A stretch of 33,868 bases of DNA from JAAZDN01 sp964440875. GTDB lineage: Bacteria > Bacillota_I > Bacilli_A > Erysipelotrichales > Erysipelotrichaceae. The stretch covers positions 1-33,868 of the forward strand of contig CAYTTS010000005.1 in assembly GCA_964440875.1 (NCBI GenBank). The letters are read 5' to 3'. Positions 15,444 through 24,207 of the stretch are shown piece by piece. Under the pieces are notes generated by a model that saw only the letters and a list, made by a program, of their open reading frames with translations, did not search any database and was not told the origin of the DNA. Both the position numbers and the translations under genes were made by a program. How positions within the stretch are numbered: the first letter of the stretch is position 1; each line of letters opens with the position of its first letter.

Positions 15444-16872
15444 TAATATTCACCTCAATAATATCTTCTATTTCCATTAAATCATAAACAATATAATCAA
15501 CTCCCGCTTCACGCATTGGAGCTTCAAAACTTTTTGTTGTTACTACACCAATTGATACAAAGCCAGCTGCTTTAGCCGCAAGTATATCAGTCGCAGTATC
15601 ACCTACGTAATAATTATACACTGATTTATTATTTAGTTGTTTTTTAGCATCTAAGATTCCCTCTGGATTTGGTTTAGGAACTTTAACTTCATCGCCACCA
15701 ATAATAATATCAAAATACTTATCAAAGCCTAATAAGTCCACACCAAGTTGTAGTGAGTCTTTCATTTTACTAGACACTACACCTAACTGCATACCTTTAT
15801 TATGTAGATTACTTAGAAGTTTTGTTGAGTTTGTAATCTCTTCAAGTGACTCTTTTTGCATAACCATATTTATTGATTTGTATTCATTAACGTATAGTTC
15901 AACATCTTCTAATCCGGTATATTTATTAAAGGAGTGCTTTAGAGTTGGTCCTATAAATGATAAACGATCATCTTCGCTTAACTCAATTTCTGGGAAGTGT
16001 TTCTCAAATACCATATCAAATGATTTTAGTATTAAAGGTCCTGTATCAGCAATCGTACCATCAAAGTCAAATAAAACTAATACTTTATCATTCTTTTTTC
16101 TAAATAGTCCTTTGAAACCTAATAGTCCAATTATGATAAATAATACAGAAGTTACTTGGGCTGATTTTAGACCAAAGAATACTAAACTGTCAGTTCTAAA
16201 GTGTTCAATACCGATACGAACAAATCCATACCAAACTAAGTATGAATAAAAGTAATCTCCACGCTTCATCTCTCTATATTTAGGTAGGACAAACTTAATT
16301 AGGAAGAATCCTAATAAATTTAAGACACTTTCATAAAAGAACATCGGCTGTCTATATTCACCATTAATATACATATTATTTTTAAACCATTCTGGGAAGA
16401 ATTTATAATAAGCTTCGCTTACCACTTCACCAAAGGCTTCTTGGTTAACAAAGTTACCCCAACGACCAATCGTTTGCGATAATAATACGTTTGGCATTGC
16501 ACTATCAGCAATGTCCATAAAATTAATACCTAATTTTTTTGCTTTATAATATGTGTAAAGAGCACCTGCAACAAGTCCACCCTGGATAGCAAGTCCACCA
16601 TCTCTAAAAGCAAAAATACTTACTGGGTTTGCTAAATAGCCCATTAAATTTGGATGAAATAATACATACCAAAGTCTTGCTCCTAAAACTCCAAATAATA
16701 ATACTCCATAAAAGATATCTTCGATATCATCAGGATTTATACCACGTTTTTCTGCATCTTTTTTAGTTAAATGTAAAGCAACAAGTGCTCCAATTAAAAT
16801 TATGATTGCATACCAAGCAATGTTAACTCCAAAAATACTTACAAAAGATTTTGAATCTGGGAAAAATTTCAT
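15436..16872 (-). CDS. lgt: Fusion: prolipoprotein diacylglyceryl transferase (Lgt) + PpaX-like HAD pyrophosphatase
   Basis: One frame of 478 residues holds two enzymes. Residues 1-258 are Lgt, a polytopic membrane enzyme that attaches diacylglycerol to lipobox cysteines: DGGLAIQGG (91-99), the signature GRWGNFVNQEAFG (136-148), MFFYES and RTDSL. Residues about 262-478 are a HAD hydrolase: DFDGT (269-273) motif I, VVSSK motif II, PKPNPEG with the motif III lysine, and VGDTATD motif IV. FIGPTLKHSF resembles the FIGPPL segment of PpaX. In Bacillus, hprK, lgt and ppaX are separate neighbouring genes; here the linker (LFRKKND) has no stop and no in-frame start codon. Lgt ends in the cytosol, so the HAD domain would face HprK. 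Residue 98 is Gln where many Lgt proteins have His. Confidence 0.92.
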   Translation of the reverse strand: MKFFPDSKSFVSIFGVNIAWYAIIILIGALVALHLTKKDAEKRGINPDDIEDIFYGVLLFGVLGARLWYVLFHPNLMGYLANPVSIFAFRDGGLAIQGGLVAGALYTYYKAKKLGINFMDIADSAMPNVLLSQTIGRWGNFVNQEAFGEVVSEAYYKFFPEWFKNNMYINGEYRQPMFFYESVLNLLGFFLIKFVLPKYREMKRGDYFYSYLVWYGFVRIGIEHFRTDSLVFFGLKSAQVTSVLFIIIGLLGFKGLFRKKNDKVLVLFDFDGTIADTGPLILKSFDMVFEKHFPEIELSEDDRLSFIGPTLKHSFNKYTGLEDVELYVNEYKSINMVMQKESLEEITNSTKLLSNLHNKGMQLGVVSSKMKDSLQLGVDLLGFDKYFDIIIGGDEVKVPKPNPEGILDAKKQLNNKSVYNYYVGDTATDILAAKAAGFVSIGVVTTKSFEAPMREAGVDYIVYDLMEIEDIIEVNINE

Positions 16873-16879
16873 AATCTAC

Positions 16880-17842
16880 CTACTTTTCTAATTTATCCTG
16901 TGCCGCTTTTTTCTTCTTTAAAAATTCCATTACACGTTCATTGAAATCGGCCGCACTATTAATACCTCTTTGTTTTAAACTAAAGTTTGTAACTGCTGTC
17001 TCAACTAAAACCGCCATATTACGACCAACTTTAACTGGGAACTCTAATTTAGGAATATCAATTCCTAAGATGTCCATATATTTAAGGTTAATATCTCCTA
17101 AACGATCATAATCCTTAACGCCATCCCACTGTTCTAAGTAAATAACAACATCTACCTGAATTGATTCTAATATTGAACTGGCACCAAACATTTGCATGAC
17201 ATTAATAATACCGATACCTCTAACCTCAAGTACTCCTTCTAATATTTCTGGTGATTTACCAACAATACTATTGTGGACATTATATGTAACAACACGATCA
17301 TCAGCAACTAAAACGTGACCACGTTTAATAAGTTCTAAGGCTAACTCTGATTTACCAACACCACTATCCCCCATAATTAGTACACCTTTTCCATAGACGT
17401 TCATAAGTGTCGCATGTAGTGATGTATGTGGAGCAAATATCGCATCTAAGTACGCAATCATTTCAACAGTTAATCTACCTGTCTTAATATCCGTACTAAG
17501 TACCGGGAAATTCTTTTTATCGGCAATCTTTTTTAAGATTGGCGGAATTTTATGACCACGCGTTACAACAATTGCTGGAGTTGTTGCACTTGTAATAAAG
17601 TTAAAGTTTTCTTCCTGATCTTCATCACTCATAATATTTATAAATGATATCTCTTTATCACCTAAGATAACTAAACGTTTTTTATCACTGTGCACATAGT
17701 ATCCCGTCAACTCAAGACCTGGTCTATTAACATCAGGAACTAAAACAACACGGTCCAAACTATCTTCATCACCGCAAACTAATTTCAAGTCAAAATGATC
17801 TTTTAACTCTCTTACTGTAACTACTTTTTCTAATTCAAACAT
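16880..17842 (-). CDS. hprK: HPr kinase/phosphorylase
   Basis: HprK phosphorylates Ser46 of HPr and also removes it by phosphorolysis, releasing pyrophosphate; this controls carbon catabolite repression. The 320-residue protein has an N-terminal regulatory domain and a C-terminal kinase domain. The latter includes the conserved His143 region, Walker A GDSGVGKS (158-165), the RGHVLVADDRV segment and the family signature EVRGIGIINV. An AGGAG ribosome site lies in the nine-base gap after uvrA. lgt-ppaX begins seven bases downstream. The fused downstream PpaX-like domain would remove the pyrophosphate made by this enzyme, so the gene order is functionally coherent. Confidence 0.96.
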   Translation of the reverse strand: MFELEKVVTVRELKDHFDLKLVCGDEDSLDRVVLVPDVNRPGLELTGYYVHSDKKRLVILGDKEISFINIMSDEDQEENFNFITSATTPAIVVTRGHKIPPILKKIADKKNFPVLSTDIKTGRLTVEMIAYLDAIFAPHTSLHATLMNVYGKGVLIMGDSGVGKSELALELIKRGHVLVADDRVVTYNVHNSIVGKSPEILEGVLEVRGIGIINVMQMFGASSILESIQVDVVIYLEQWDGVKDYDRLGDINLKYMDILGIDIPKLEFPVKVGRNMAVLVETAVTNFSLKQRGINSAADFNERVMEFLKKKKAAQDKLEK

Positions 17843-17851
17843 GATTTTCTC

Positions 17852-20671
17852 CTAATCTAATACTTTCTTTAAGTATTTTCCTGTATAACTCTCTTTTACC
17901 ATCGCTACTTCTTCTGGGGTACCAACTGCAATTACAGTACCACCACCGCTACCACCTTCAGGTCCTAAGTCAATTACATTATCCGCATTTTTAATAATAT
18001 CTAAGTTATGCTCAATTACAATAACTGTATCACCCTCATCAACAATACGTTGTAAAACGACTAATAATTTTCTAACATCATAACTATGTAATCCAGTTGT
18101 TGGCTCATCTAAAACATATACTGTTTTACCCGTAGCTCGCTTTTGAAGTTCACTAGCAAGTTTTACACGTTGAGCTTCTCCACCAGATAATGTAGTTGAT
18201 GATTGACCTAACTTAATGTAACCTAAGCCAACATCTTCTAAAATCTGTAGACTATGCTTAATTTTATGAATTGAATCAAAGAATACAATCGCATCTTCTA
18301 CCGTCATTTCTAATATATCATATATGTTTTTACCTTTAAATGTAACTTGAAGTGTTTCATCATTATAGCGTTTACCTTCACACTCTTCACATTTGACATA
18401 TACATCTGGTAAAAAGTGCATTGATATTTTCTTAACTCCATCTCCACGACATTTTTCACAGCGACCGCCACTAACGTTGAAAGAGAAACGACCTTTCGTA
18501 TAACCACGTAATTTAGCTTCTGATGATAAGGCAAATAAATCTCTAATATCATCAAAGACACCAGTATATGTTGCTGGGTTAGATCTTGGTGTTCTACCAA
18601 TTGGATTTTGATCAATATTAACTATTTTATCTATATTATCTAGACCTTTAATTTTCTTAACTTTACCAGGTTTAATTCTTACACGTCTTAACTCTTTCAT
18701 TATCGACTTACTTAATACTTCATTAACTAGTGATGATTTCCCACTACCTGAAACACCAGTAACAACGTTAAAGACACCTAGTGGAAAATCAACCGAAATA
18801 TTTTTTAAGTTATTTTCACTTGCTTCGATAACACTTACTTTTTTACCATTACCAACTCTTCGCTCTTTTGGATAAGAAATAAATTCTTTACCACTTAAAA
18901 ATCTACCTGTAAGTGAATTTTCATTTTTCATTATTTCTTCAGGCGTTCCTTCAGCAGTAATCATACCACCATGAACTCCTGCTCCAGGTCCTACATCAAT
19001 AATCCAGTCAGATGCTAACATCGTATCTTCATCATGTTCAACTACTAGAACGCTATTACCTAAATCTCTCATTGATTTTAAAGTATTAATTAATTTGTCA
19101 TTATCTCTTTGGTGAAGTCCAATACTAGGCTCATCTAATACATAGAGAACTCCCATTAAACTTGAACCTATTTGTGTTGCTAAACGTATTCTCTGCGCTT
19201 CTCCACCTGAAAGTGTTCCAGCGACACGTTCTAACGATAAGTAGTTTAAACCAACATCGAATAAAAACCTTAGTCTATCAGATATTTCTTTTAAAACTAA
19301 ATTAGCAATCTCTTCTTCATTTTTACTTAACTCTAAGTTGTCCATAAATACAATTGCTTCTTCAACACTCATACTTGTCCACTCATAAATGTTTTTACCG
19401 CCAACACGAACTGATAAGGCCATTTCATTTAATCGTTTTCCACCACATTTACCACATGATTGTTCCGATAAGAAACTTTGATACCATTTACGGCTTGATT
19501 CAGAACTTGTCTCCATAAATCTTCTTTCAATTAAAGTTTTTACTCCTTCAATTGGATCGTTAGTAATTCTAACATTACCACTTCTGGAAACTATCTCTCT
19601 TCTTATTGGAATTGTTGAACCATTTAAAATTATATTCATCTCTTTTTTAGTGAATTTCTTTAATGGTTTATCTAAATCTATATTATAGTGATTAGCTAAT
19701 GTTTCAAAAGTCTGCCATTCGATATTGTCACTTCCCACCATATTTTTATAGTAAATAATTCCACCTTCATTAATCGTTTTGTCAAAGTCAGGTATTAATA
19801 GTTCAATGTCTAGTATTTGAGAAACGCCTAGACCATTACAGTCTGAACACGCACCTAAAGGTGAGTTAAATGAGAATAATCTCGGTTCAAGTCTAGGAAG
19901 TGAAAATCCACAAATATCACATGAATAATTTGATGAGAACATATGAATATTATCGTTCTCCATAACTTCAGCAACACCATCTGATAATTCTAAAGCTAAG
20001 TTTAGTGAATCATTTAAACGGGAACGATTATCTTCCCTTAGAACAATTCTATCAACTACTACCGAAATATCATGGTTTTTATTTTTATCTAAATCAATCT
20101 TATCTTCTAAAAGTACTATCTCACCATCAACAATAGCACGTACATAGCCATCTTTTAAAAGCTGCGCAAATAGAGCTTGATGACTACCTTTTCTTCTTTT
20201 AACAATCGGTGCTAATATCATTAGTCTAGCACCTTCTTCTAAGTCAAAAATAGCATTAACCATTTGTTTAACACTTTGAGACTCAATCTTTGTATTATGG
20301 ATAGGACAGTATGGAGTTCCAATTCGTGCATACATTAATCTTAGAAAGTCATAAATTTCTGTGGCTGTCCCTACTGTTGAACGCGGATTGTTACTAGTCG
20401 TTTTTTGATCAATACTTATTGATGGTGATAAACCTTCAATACTATCAACATCTGGCTTCTCAACTCCACCTAAAAACTGGCGAGCATAAGCACTAAGTGA
20501 TTCCACATAGCGTCTTTGACCCTCGGCATAAATCGTATCAAAAGCAAGTGATGTTTTACCACTACCTGATACTCCTGTCATAATAACTAATTTATTTCTT
20601 GGTACCTCGATATCTATATTTTTTAAGTTATTTTCTCGTGCACCTTTTATAATAATGTTTCTTGAATTCAT
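17852..20671 (-). CDS. uvrA: UvrABC system protein A
   Basis: UvrA is the damage-sensing ABC ATPase of nucleotide excision repair. The 939-residue protein has two ABC modules with Walker A motifs (GVSGSGKT at 33-40 and GVSGSGKSS near 620), two LSGGEAQR signatures and two DEP Walker B motifs. Zinc-binding CxxC pairs lie near 250-285 and 720-745. I place the start at ATG 20671: GAGGTGG lies four bases upstream, whereas a TTG four codons earlier falls inside that ribosome site. A terminator and a likely promoter separate it from uvrB. hprK follows closely. Confidence 0.97.
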   Translation of the reverse strand: MNSRNIIIKGARENNLKNIDIEVPRNKLVIMTGVSGSGKTSLAFDTIYAEGQRRYVESLSAYARQFLGGVEKPDVDSIEGLSPSISIDQKTTSNNPRSTVGTATEIYDFLRLMYARIGTPYCPIHNTKIESQSVKQMVNAIFDLEEGARLMILAPIVKRRKGSHQALFAQLLKDGYVRAIVDGEIVLLEDKIDLDKNKNHDISVVVDRIVLREDNRSRLNDSLNLALELSDGVAEVMENDNIHMFSSNYSCDICGFSLPRLEPRLFSFNSPLGACSDCNGLGVSQILDIELLIPDFDKTINEGGIIYYKNMVGSDNIEWQTFETLANHYNIDLDKPLKKFTKKEMNIILNGSTIPIRREIVSRSGNVRITNDPIEGVKTLIERRFMETSSESSRKWYQSFLSEQSCGKCGGKRLNEMALSVRVGGKNIYEWTSMSVEEAIVFMDNLELSKNEEEIANLVLKEISDRLRFLFDVGLNYLSLERVAGTLSGGEAQRIRLATQIGSSLMGVLYVLDEPSIGLHQRDNDKLINTLKSMRDLGNSVLVVEHDEDTMLASDWIIDVGPGAGVHGGMITAEGTPEEIMKNENSLTGRFLSGKEFISYPKERRVGNGKKVSVIEASENNLKNISVDFPLGVFNVVTGVSGSGKSSLVNEVLSKSIMKELRRVRIKPGKVKKIKGLDNIDKIVNIDQNPIGRTPRSNPATYTGVFDDIRDLFALSSEAKLRGYTKGRFSFNVSGGRCEKCRGDGVKKISMHFLPDVYVKCEECEGKRYNDETLQVTFKGKNIYDILEMTVEDAIVFFDSIHKIKHSLQILEDVGLGYIKLGQSSTTLSGGEAQRVKLASELQKRATGKTVYVLDEPTTGLHSYDVRKLLVVLQRIVDEGDTVIVIEHNLDIIKNADNVIDLGPEGGSGGGTVIAVGTPEEVAMVKESYTGKYLKKVLD

Positions 20672-20674
20672 AAG

Positions 20675-20681
20675 CCACCTC
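20675..20681 (-). promoter_or_regulatory. Ribosome site fixing the uvrA start
   Basis: GAGGTGG on the minus strand ends just before TTATG. It selects ATG 20671 over the upstream in-frame TTG at 20683, which overlaps this site. Confidence 0.8.
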
Positions 20682-20689
20682 AACTTCTA

Positions 20690-20717
20690 ATTATACATTA
20701 AAAAACCTTAATTTAAA
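20690..20717 (-). promoter_or_regulatory. Probable uvrA promoter overlapping a terminator
   Basis: On the minus strand a perfect TATAAT (20690-20695) is preceded, after 16 bases, by TTTAAA (20712-20717), four of six to the -35 consensus. The -35 lies inside the loop of the uvrB terminator hairpin. The leader would be very short. Confidence 0.45.
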
Positions 20718-20725
20718 ATTAAGGT
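20700..20725 (-). terminator. Intrinsic terminator between uvrB and uvrA
   Basis: On the minus strand, ACCTTAA pairs with TTAAGGT around an AT-rich loop that can zip further, followed by a run of six U. It begins three bases after the uvrB stop. Confidence 0.75.
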
Positions 20726-20728
20726 CAT

Positions 20729-22702
20729 TTATTCTGATTTTATTTCTAACATCATATCACGAAGCTCAGCTGCTCTTTCGAAATCTAATTCTTTTGCAGC
20801 CTGATTCATCTGTTCTTTCAAGCTTGCAACAAGGATATCTCTCTCCTCTTTACTATGTTTAACCGATTTCTTGAGATAGTTGGTAGCCATCTCTTGCGTT
20901 TCTTTACCTCTGATTGTGTCATGAATTTCTTTTATTATTGTTTGCGGAGTAATATTATGTTCAATATTATACGCTTCCTGGATTTTACGACGACGATTTG
21001 TTTCACTTATCGCTTTCTCCATAGAATTTGTAATTTTATCTGCATAAAGTATTGCCTCACCATTTACGTTTCTAGCTGCACGTCCAATTGTTTGAATTAG
21101 GGATCTCTCAGATCTTAAGAAACCTTCCTTATCAGCATCCAATATTGCGACCAGCGAGACTTCTGGTAAGTCTAATCCTTCTCTTAATAGGTTAATACCT
21201 ACTAGGATATCATACTTACCTTTTCTAAACTCTTGAATAATCTCGATACGTTCCAAAGTTTTAACTTCATGGTGTAAAAACTTAACTTTATAATCCATAA
21301 CACGCAAGTAATCACTTAACTCTTCAGCCATCTTAACGGTTAGAGTTGTAATTAATGCACGTTCACCAACAGCAAGTCTCTGATTAATCCTAGCTATTAA
21401 ATCATCAATTTGTCCCTTAGATGGAACAACAATAATCTTAGGATCAAGCAGTCCTGTCGGACGAATAATTTGCTCAACAATGTGGTCTGGCGTCTTTTCT
21501 AACTCATAGTTTCCTGGAGTTGCCGAAACATAGATAACATCATTGACGACCTCTTCCCATTCTTCAAACTTCATAGGTCTGTTATCAAGTGCACTCGGTA
21601 GTCTAAATCCATGTTCAACAAGCGTTAGCTTTCTAGCTCTATCACCATTGTACATACCGCGAATCTGGGGAACAGAAACGTGTGACTCATCAATAACTAA
21701 TAAGAAATCCTTTGGAAAGTAATCATATAAGTTAAATGGTCGCTCCCCTTCTTTTCTACCATCCATGTGTCGAGAATAGTTTTCAATACCAGAAACCATA
21801 CCAAATTCTCTTAATGCTTCTAAATCATACTTAGTTTTGTTTTCTAATCTTTGATACTCTAACAACTTACCTTCAGCATGGAAGTAATTTAAACGCTCTT
21901 CTAATTCAGCTTCTATTTGCTCAGCTGCAAGTAATATCTTTTCTTTATCTCTTGCATACTCATTAGCAGGGAAAACATTATAGACAGTGTATCCATTTAA
22001 AACTTCCCCCGTTAGTGCATTTACTTCTGTTATACGTTCAATTTCATTATCAAACATTTCAATACGTAAGACAAAGTCATCCTTATGTCCTAGTGAAACT
22101 TCTATACTATCACCACGAACTCTGAAAGTACCACGTTTTTGTTCAATATCATTTCGACGATATTGACGATCAACTAATTTTCTTAATAGCTCATCACGTT
22201 CAATTATTTCTCCAACTTTAATCGTAAAGAACATATCACGATAAACCTCTGGATCACTACTACCATAGATACTTGCAACAGAGGCAACAATGATTGTATC
22301 ACGACGACTTAATACAGCATTGACAGCTGCTAAACGCAACATGTCTAACTCTTCATTAATCATCGCTGTCTTTTCAATATAAGTATCTGATTTCGGCATA
22401 TAAGCCTCTGGTTGATAGAAATCGAAGTTAGATACAAAGTATTCAACGTTATTATGTGGAAACAACTCTTTAAACTCACTATACAGTTGTCCAGCCAATG
22501 TTTTATTATGAACAAAGACTAGCGTAGGTTTGTTTATTTGTTCAATAACATTTCCTACAGTAAAAGTTTTACCTGTTCCAGTTGCACCAAGTAAGATTTG
22601 ATGATGAACTCCATTTTTTATATTTTCAACTAATTGTTTGATAGCTTCAGGTTGATCACCCTTTGGAGTAAAGTTTGAAACAAGTTTAAACTTTTCAGAC
22701 AT
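20729..22702 (-). CDS. uvrB: UvrABC system protein B
   Basis: UvrB is the helicase-like damage-verification protein that UvrA loads and UvrC joins. The 657-residue length is normal. Walker A GATGTGKT is at 39-46. The aromatic damage-probing hairpin region FDFYQPEAY is near residue 90, DESH marks helicase motif II, and RPTGLLDP, LREGLDLPE and QTIGRAARN are later helicase motifs. The C-terminal UVR domain (about 622-655, KELDFERAAELRD) binds UvrC or UvrA. Its start overlaps the stop of the S41 protease gene by one base. A terminator follows, before uvrA. Confidence 0.98.
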   Translation of the reverse strand: MSEKFKLVSNFTPKGDQPEAIKQLVENIKNGVHHQILLGATGTGKTFTVGNVIEQINKPTLVFVHNKTLAGQLYSEFKELFPHNNVEYFVSNFDFYQPEAYMPKSDTYIEKTAMINEELDMLRLAAVNAVLSRRDTIIVASVASIYGSSDPEVYRDMFFTIKVGEIIERDELLRKLVDRQYRRNDIEQKRGTFRVRGDSIEVSLGHKDDFVLRIEMFDNEIERITEVNALTGEVLNGYTVYNVFPANEYARDKEKILLAAEQIEAELEERLNYFHAEGKLLEYQRLENKTKYDLEALREFGMVSGIENYSRHMDGRKEGERPFNLYDYFPKDFLLVIDESHVSVPQIRGMYNGDRARKLTLVEHGFRLPSALDNRPMKFEEWEEVVNDVIYVSATPGNYELEKTPDHIVEQIIRPTGLLDPKIIVVPSKGQIDDLIARINQRLAVGERALITTLTVKMAEELSDYLRVMDYKVKFLHHEVKTLERIEIIQEFRKGKYDILVGINLLREGLDLPEVSLVAILDADKEGFLRSERSLIQTIGRAARNVNGEAILYADKITNSMEKAISETNRRRKIQEAYNIEHNITPQTIIKEIHDTIRGKETQEMATNYLKKSVKHSKEERDILVASLKEQMNQAAKELDFERAAELRDMMLEIKSE

Positions 22703-24192
22703 TATTTATCACCTAATATTTCAATCGCTTTATCTAATTGAATATCGTAGCTATTTTTATTTGCTGTCCATTCTCTAATAACTCGACTTGTTAATGAGTC
22801 ATAAACATCCTGTGTCAATACTCCATCACTTGCAAAGTTCACACTAGCTTGAAATTCTTTTAATGCTGTCTCTGTACTTCTATCAAAGTAACCATCACGA
22901 CGATCTACCTTAAAGCCTAAGAAATCTAATGCTTCTTGCATAACCTGAACTGATGATCCAACACTATCATATTTAAAAGTTGAATCCTCAATATAGGCAG
23001 CAAAGCCATTTGTAATTATTGGATGTAGTTCACTTATAACATCAGGTGTAATTCCAACTCGATGAATCTTGTTACCATTTGGAGTTAGCCACTCTGCTGT
23101 CGTATACTTAATAGCACTATTGTCATTAAACATACGTGATTGTTGAACTGTACCTTTACCATATGACAATGTACCAACGACTGTTACATTATCTAAATGT
23201 TCAGATAATGCTGCTGTTAATACTTCACTTGCACTTGCAGTTCCACCATTAATTAAGACAACAATTTCATCAAATGTAAATTGTTTATCTGAGTTTGTTT
23301 TTTGTTCAACCTGACTTCCATTACGACCCTCAGTTATTAAGACTACCTTATCCTTCTCAATGAAGTATGAAGCGATATCGACGACGCTATTTAAATATCC
23401 ACCACCATTATCTCTTAAGTCAATAATTAGTTGTGAATCTTTACCTTCGAATTTTTCTAAATAGTTCAATACTTCTTCAGCTGTACTTTCACCAAATTGA
23501 TCAAGTTCGATATATCCGATATTATCTTCTAATTCTAAACCAAAGACTGAGTGTAAAACTTTACCTCTTTTCATCGTAAAGTCCATTTCTTTATTATCTC
23601 TAAGTATTGTTATTGTTACCTCTGTACCTTCATTACCCATAACCATACTTGATATCTCTTTAATATCTTCACCAACTATACTAATTCCAGAAACAGCAAT
23701 CATTATATCTCCTGCTTCTAAGCCAACCTTTTGCGCTGGTGAATTTTCAAATACTCTTTGAATGATAAAACTACCTGATTCAAATTCATAGTACTGAACA
23801 CCAATACCAACATATGTTCCACTTAAGTTTGTCGTATACTGTGACATTTCCTCAGCTGACATATACGTTGTATGTGGATCTACTTCAAAACTAGTCATTC
23901 CATAGAACCCATTATCTTGAACCTTAGTCTCTAAGTCTTCAATATCTTTTCCAAAATACCATTCAGAGTTCATGATTTGCTCAATTAAAGCAGACTTATC
24001 ATTTGTATTACCACGACCACTGCCTAAGAATGTTTTACTAAAAGACATCCCCATAATAAAGAAGGCAAAAGCTACCGTAATGATTGTTATTTTACGACTT
24101 CTATTTTGCTTCTTATCCGCTTTTACTTCGTCAGGCCATTTATGACGTTCAATCTTTACCTGATCATTACTTATTACATCTTTATCTTCCAT
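22702..24192 (-). CDS. S41-family carboxy-terminal processing protease
   Basis: The 496-residue membrane-anchored protease has a cytosolic N-tail and one membrane segment (about 34-56). An extracellular PDZ domain (about 125-210, GTYVGIGVQY) and the S41 catalytic core follow. By family comparison Ser320 in GGTASASE is the nucleophile, with Lys346 in SYGKG as general base and Gln350 as support. The C-terminus (about 414-470) is a peptidoglycan-binding type 1 domain: VMQEALDFLGF and FDRSTETALKEFQ. Bacillus CtpB, also near ftsEX, is the closest named relative. The target is unknown; the adjacent M23 hydrolase is a plausible candidate. AGGAAG lies seven bases before the ATG. Confidence 0.93.
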   Translation of the reverse strand: MEDKDVISNDQVKIERHKWPDEVKADKKQNRSRKITIITVAFAFFIMGMSFSKTFLGSGRGNTNDKSALIEQIMNSEWYFGKDIEDLETKVQDNGFYGMTSFEVDPHTTYMSAEEMSQYTTNLSGTYVGIGVQYYEFESGSFIIQRVFENSPAQKVGLEAGDIMIAVSGISIVGEDIKEISSMVMGNEGTEVTITILRDNKEMDFTMKRGKVLHSVFGLELEDNIGYIELDQFGESTAEEVLNYLEKFEGKDSQLIIDLRDNGGGYLNSVVDIASYFIEKDKVVLITEGRNGSQVEQKTNSDKQFTFDEIVVLINGGTASASEVLTAALSEHLDNVTVVGTLSYGKGTVQQSRMFNDNSAIKYTTAEWLTPNGNKIHRVGITPDVISELHPIITNGFAAYIEDSTFKYDSVGSSVQVMQEALDFLGFKVDRRDGYFDRSTETALKEFQASVNFASDGVLTQDVYDSLTSRVIREWTANKNSYDIQLDKAIEILGDK

Positions 24193-24207
24193 AAAAACAC
24201 TTCCTAA

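Noticed and set aside
18310..18615. A 101-codon frame inside uvrA on the same strand
   Set aside because: Out of frame with conserved UvrA zinc-finger and ABC sequence, no ribosome site, low-complexity composition.
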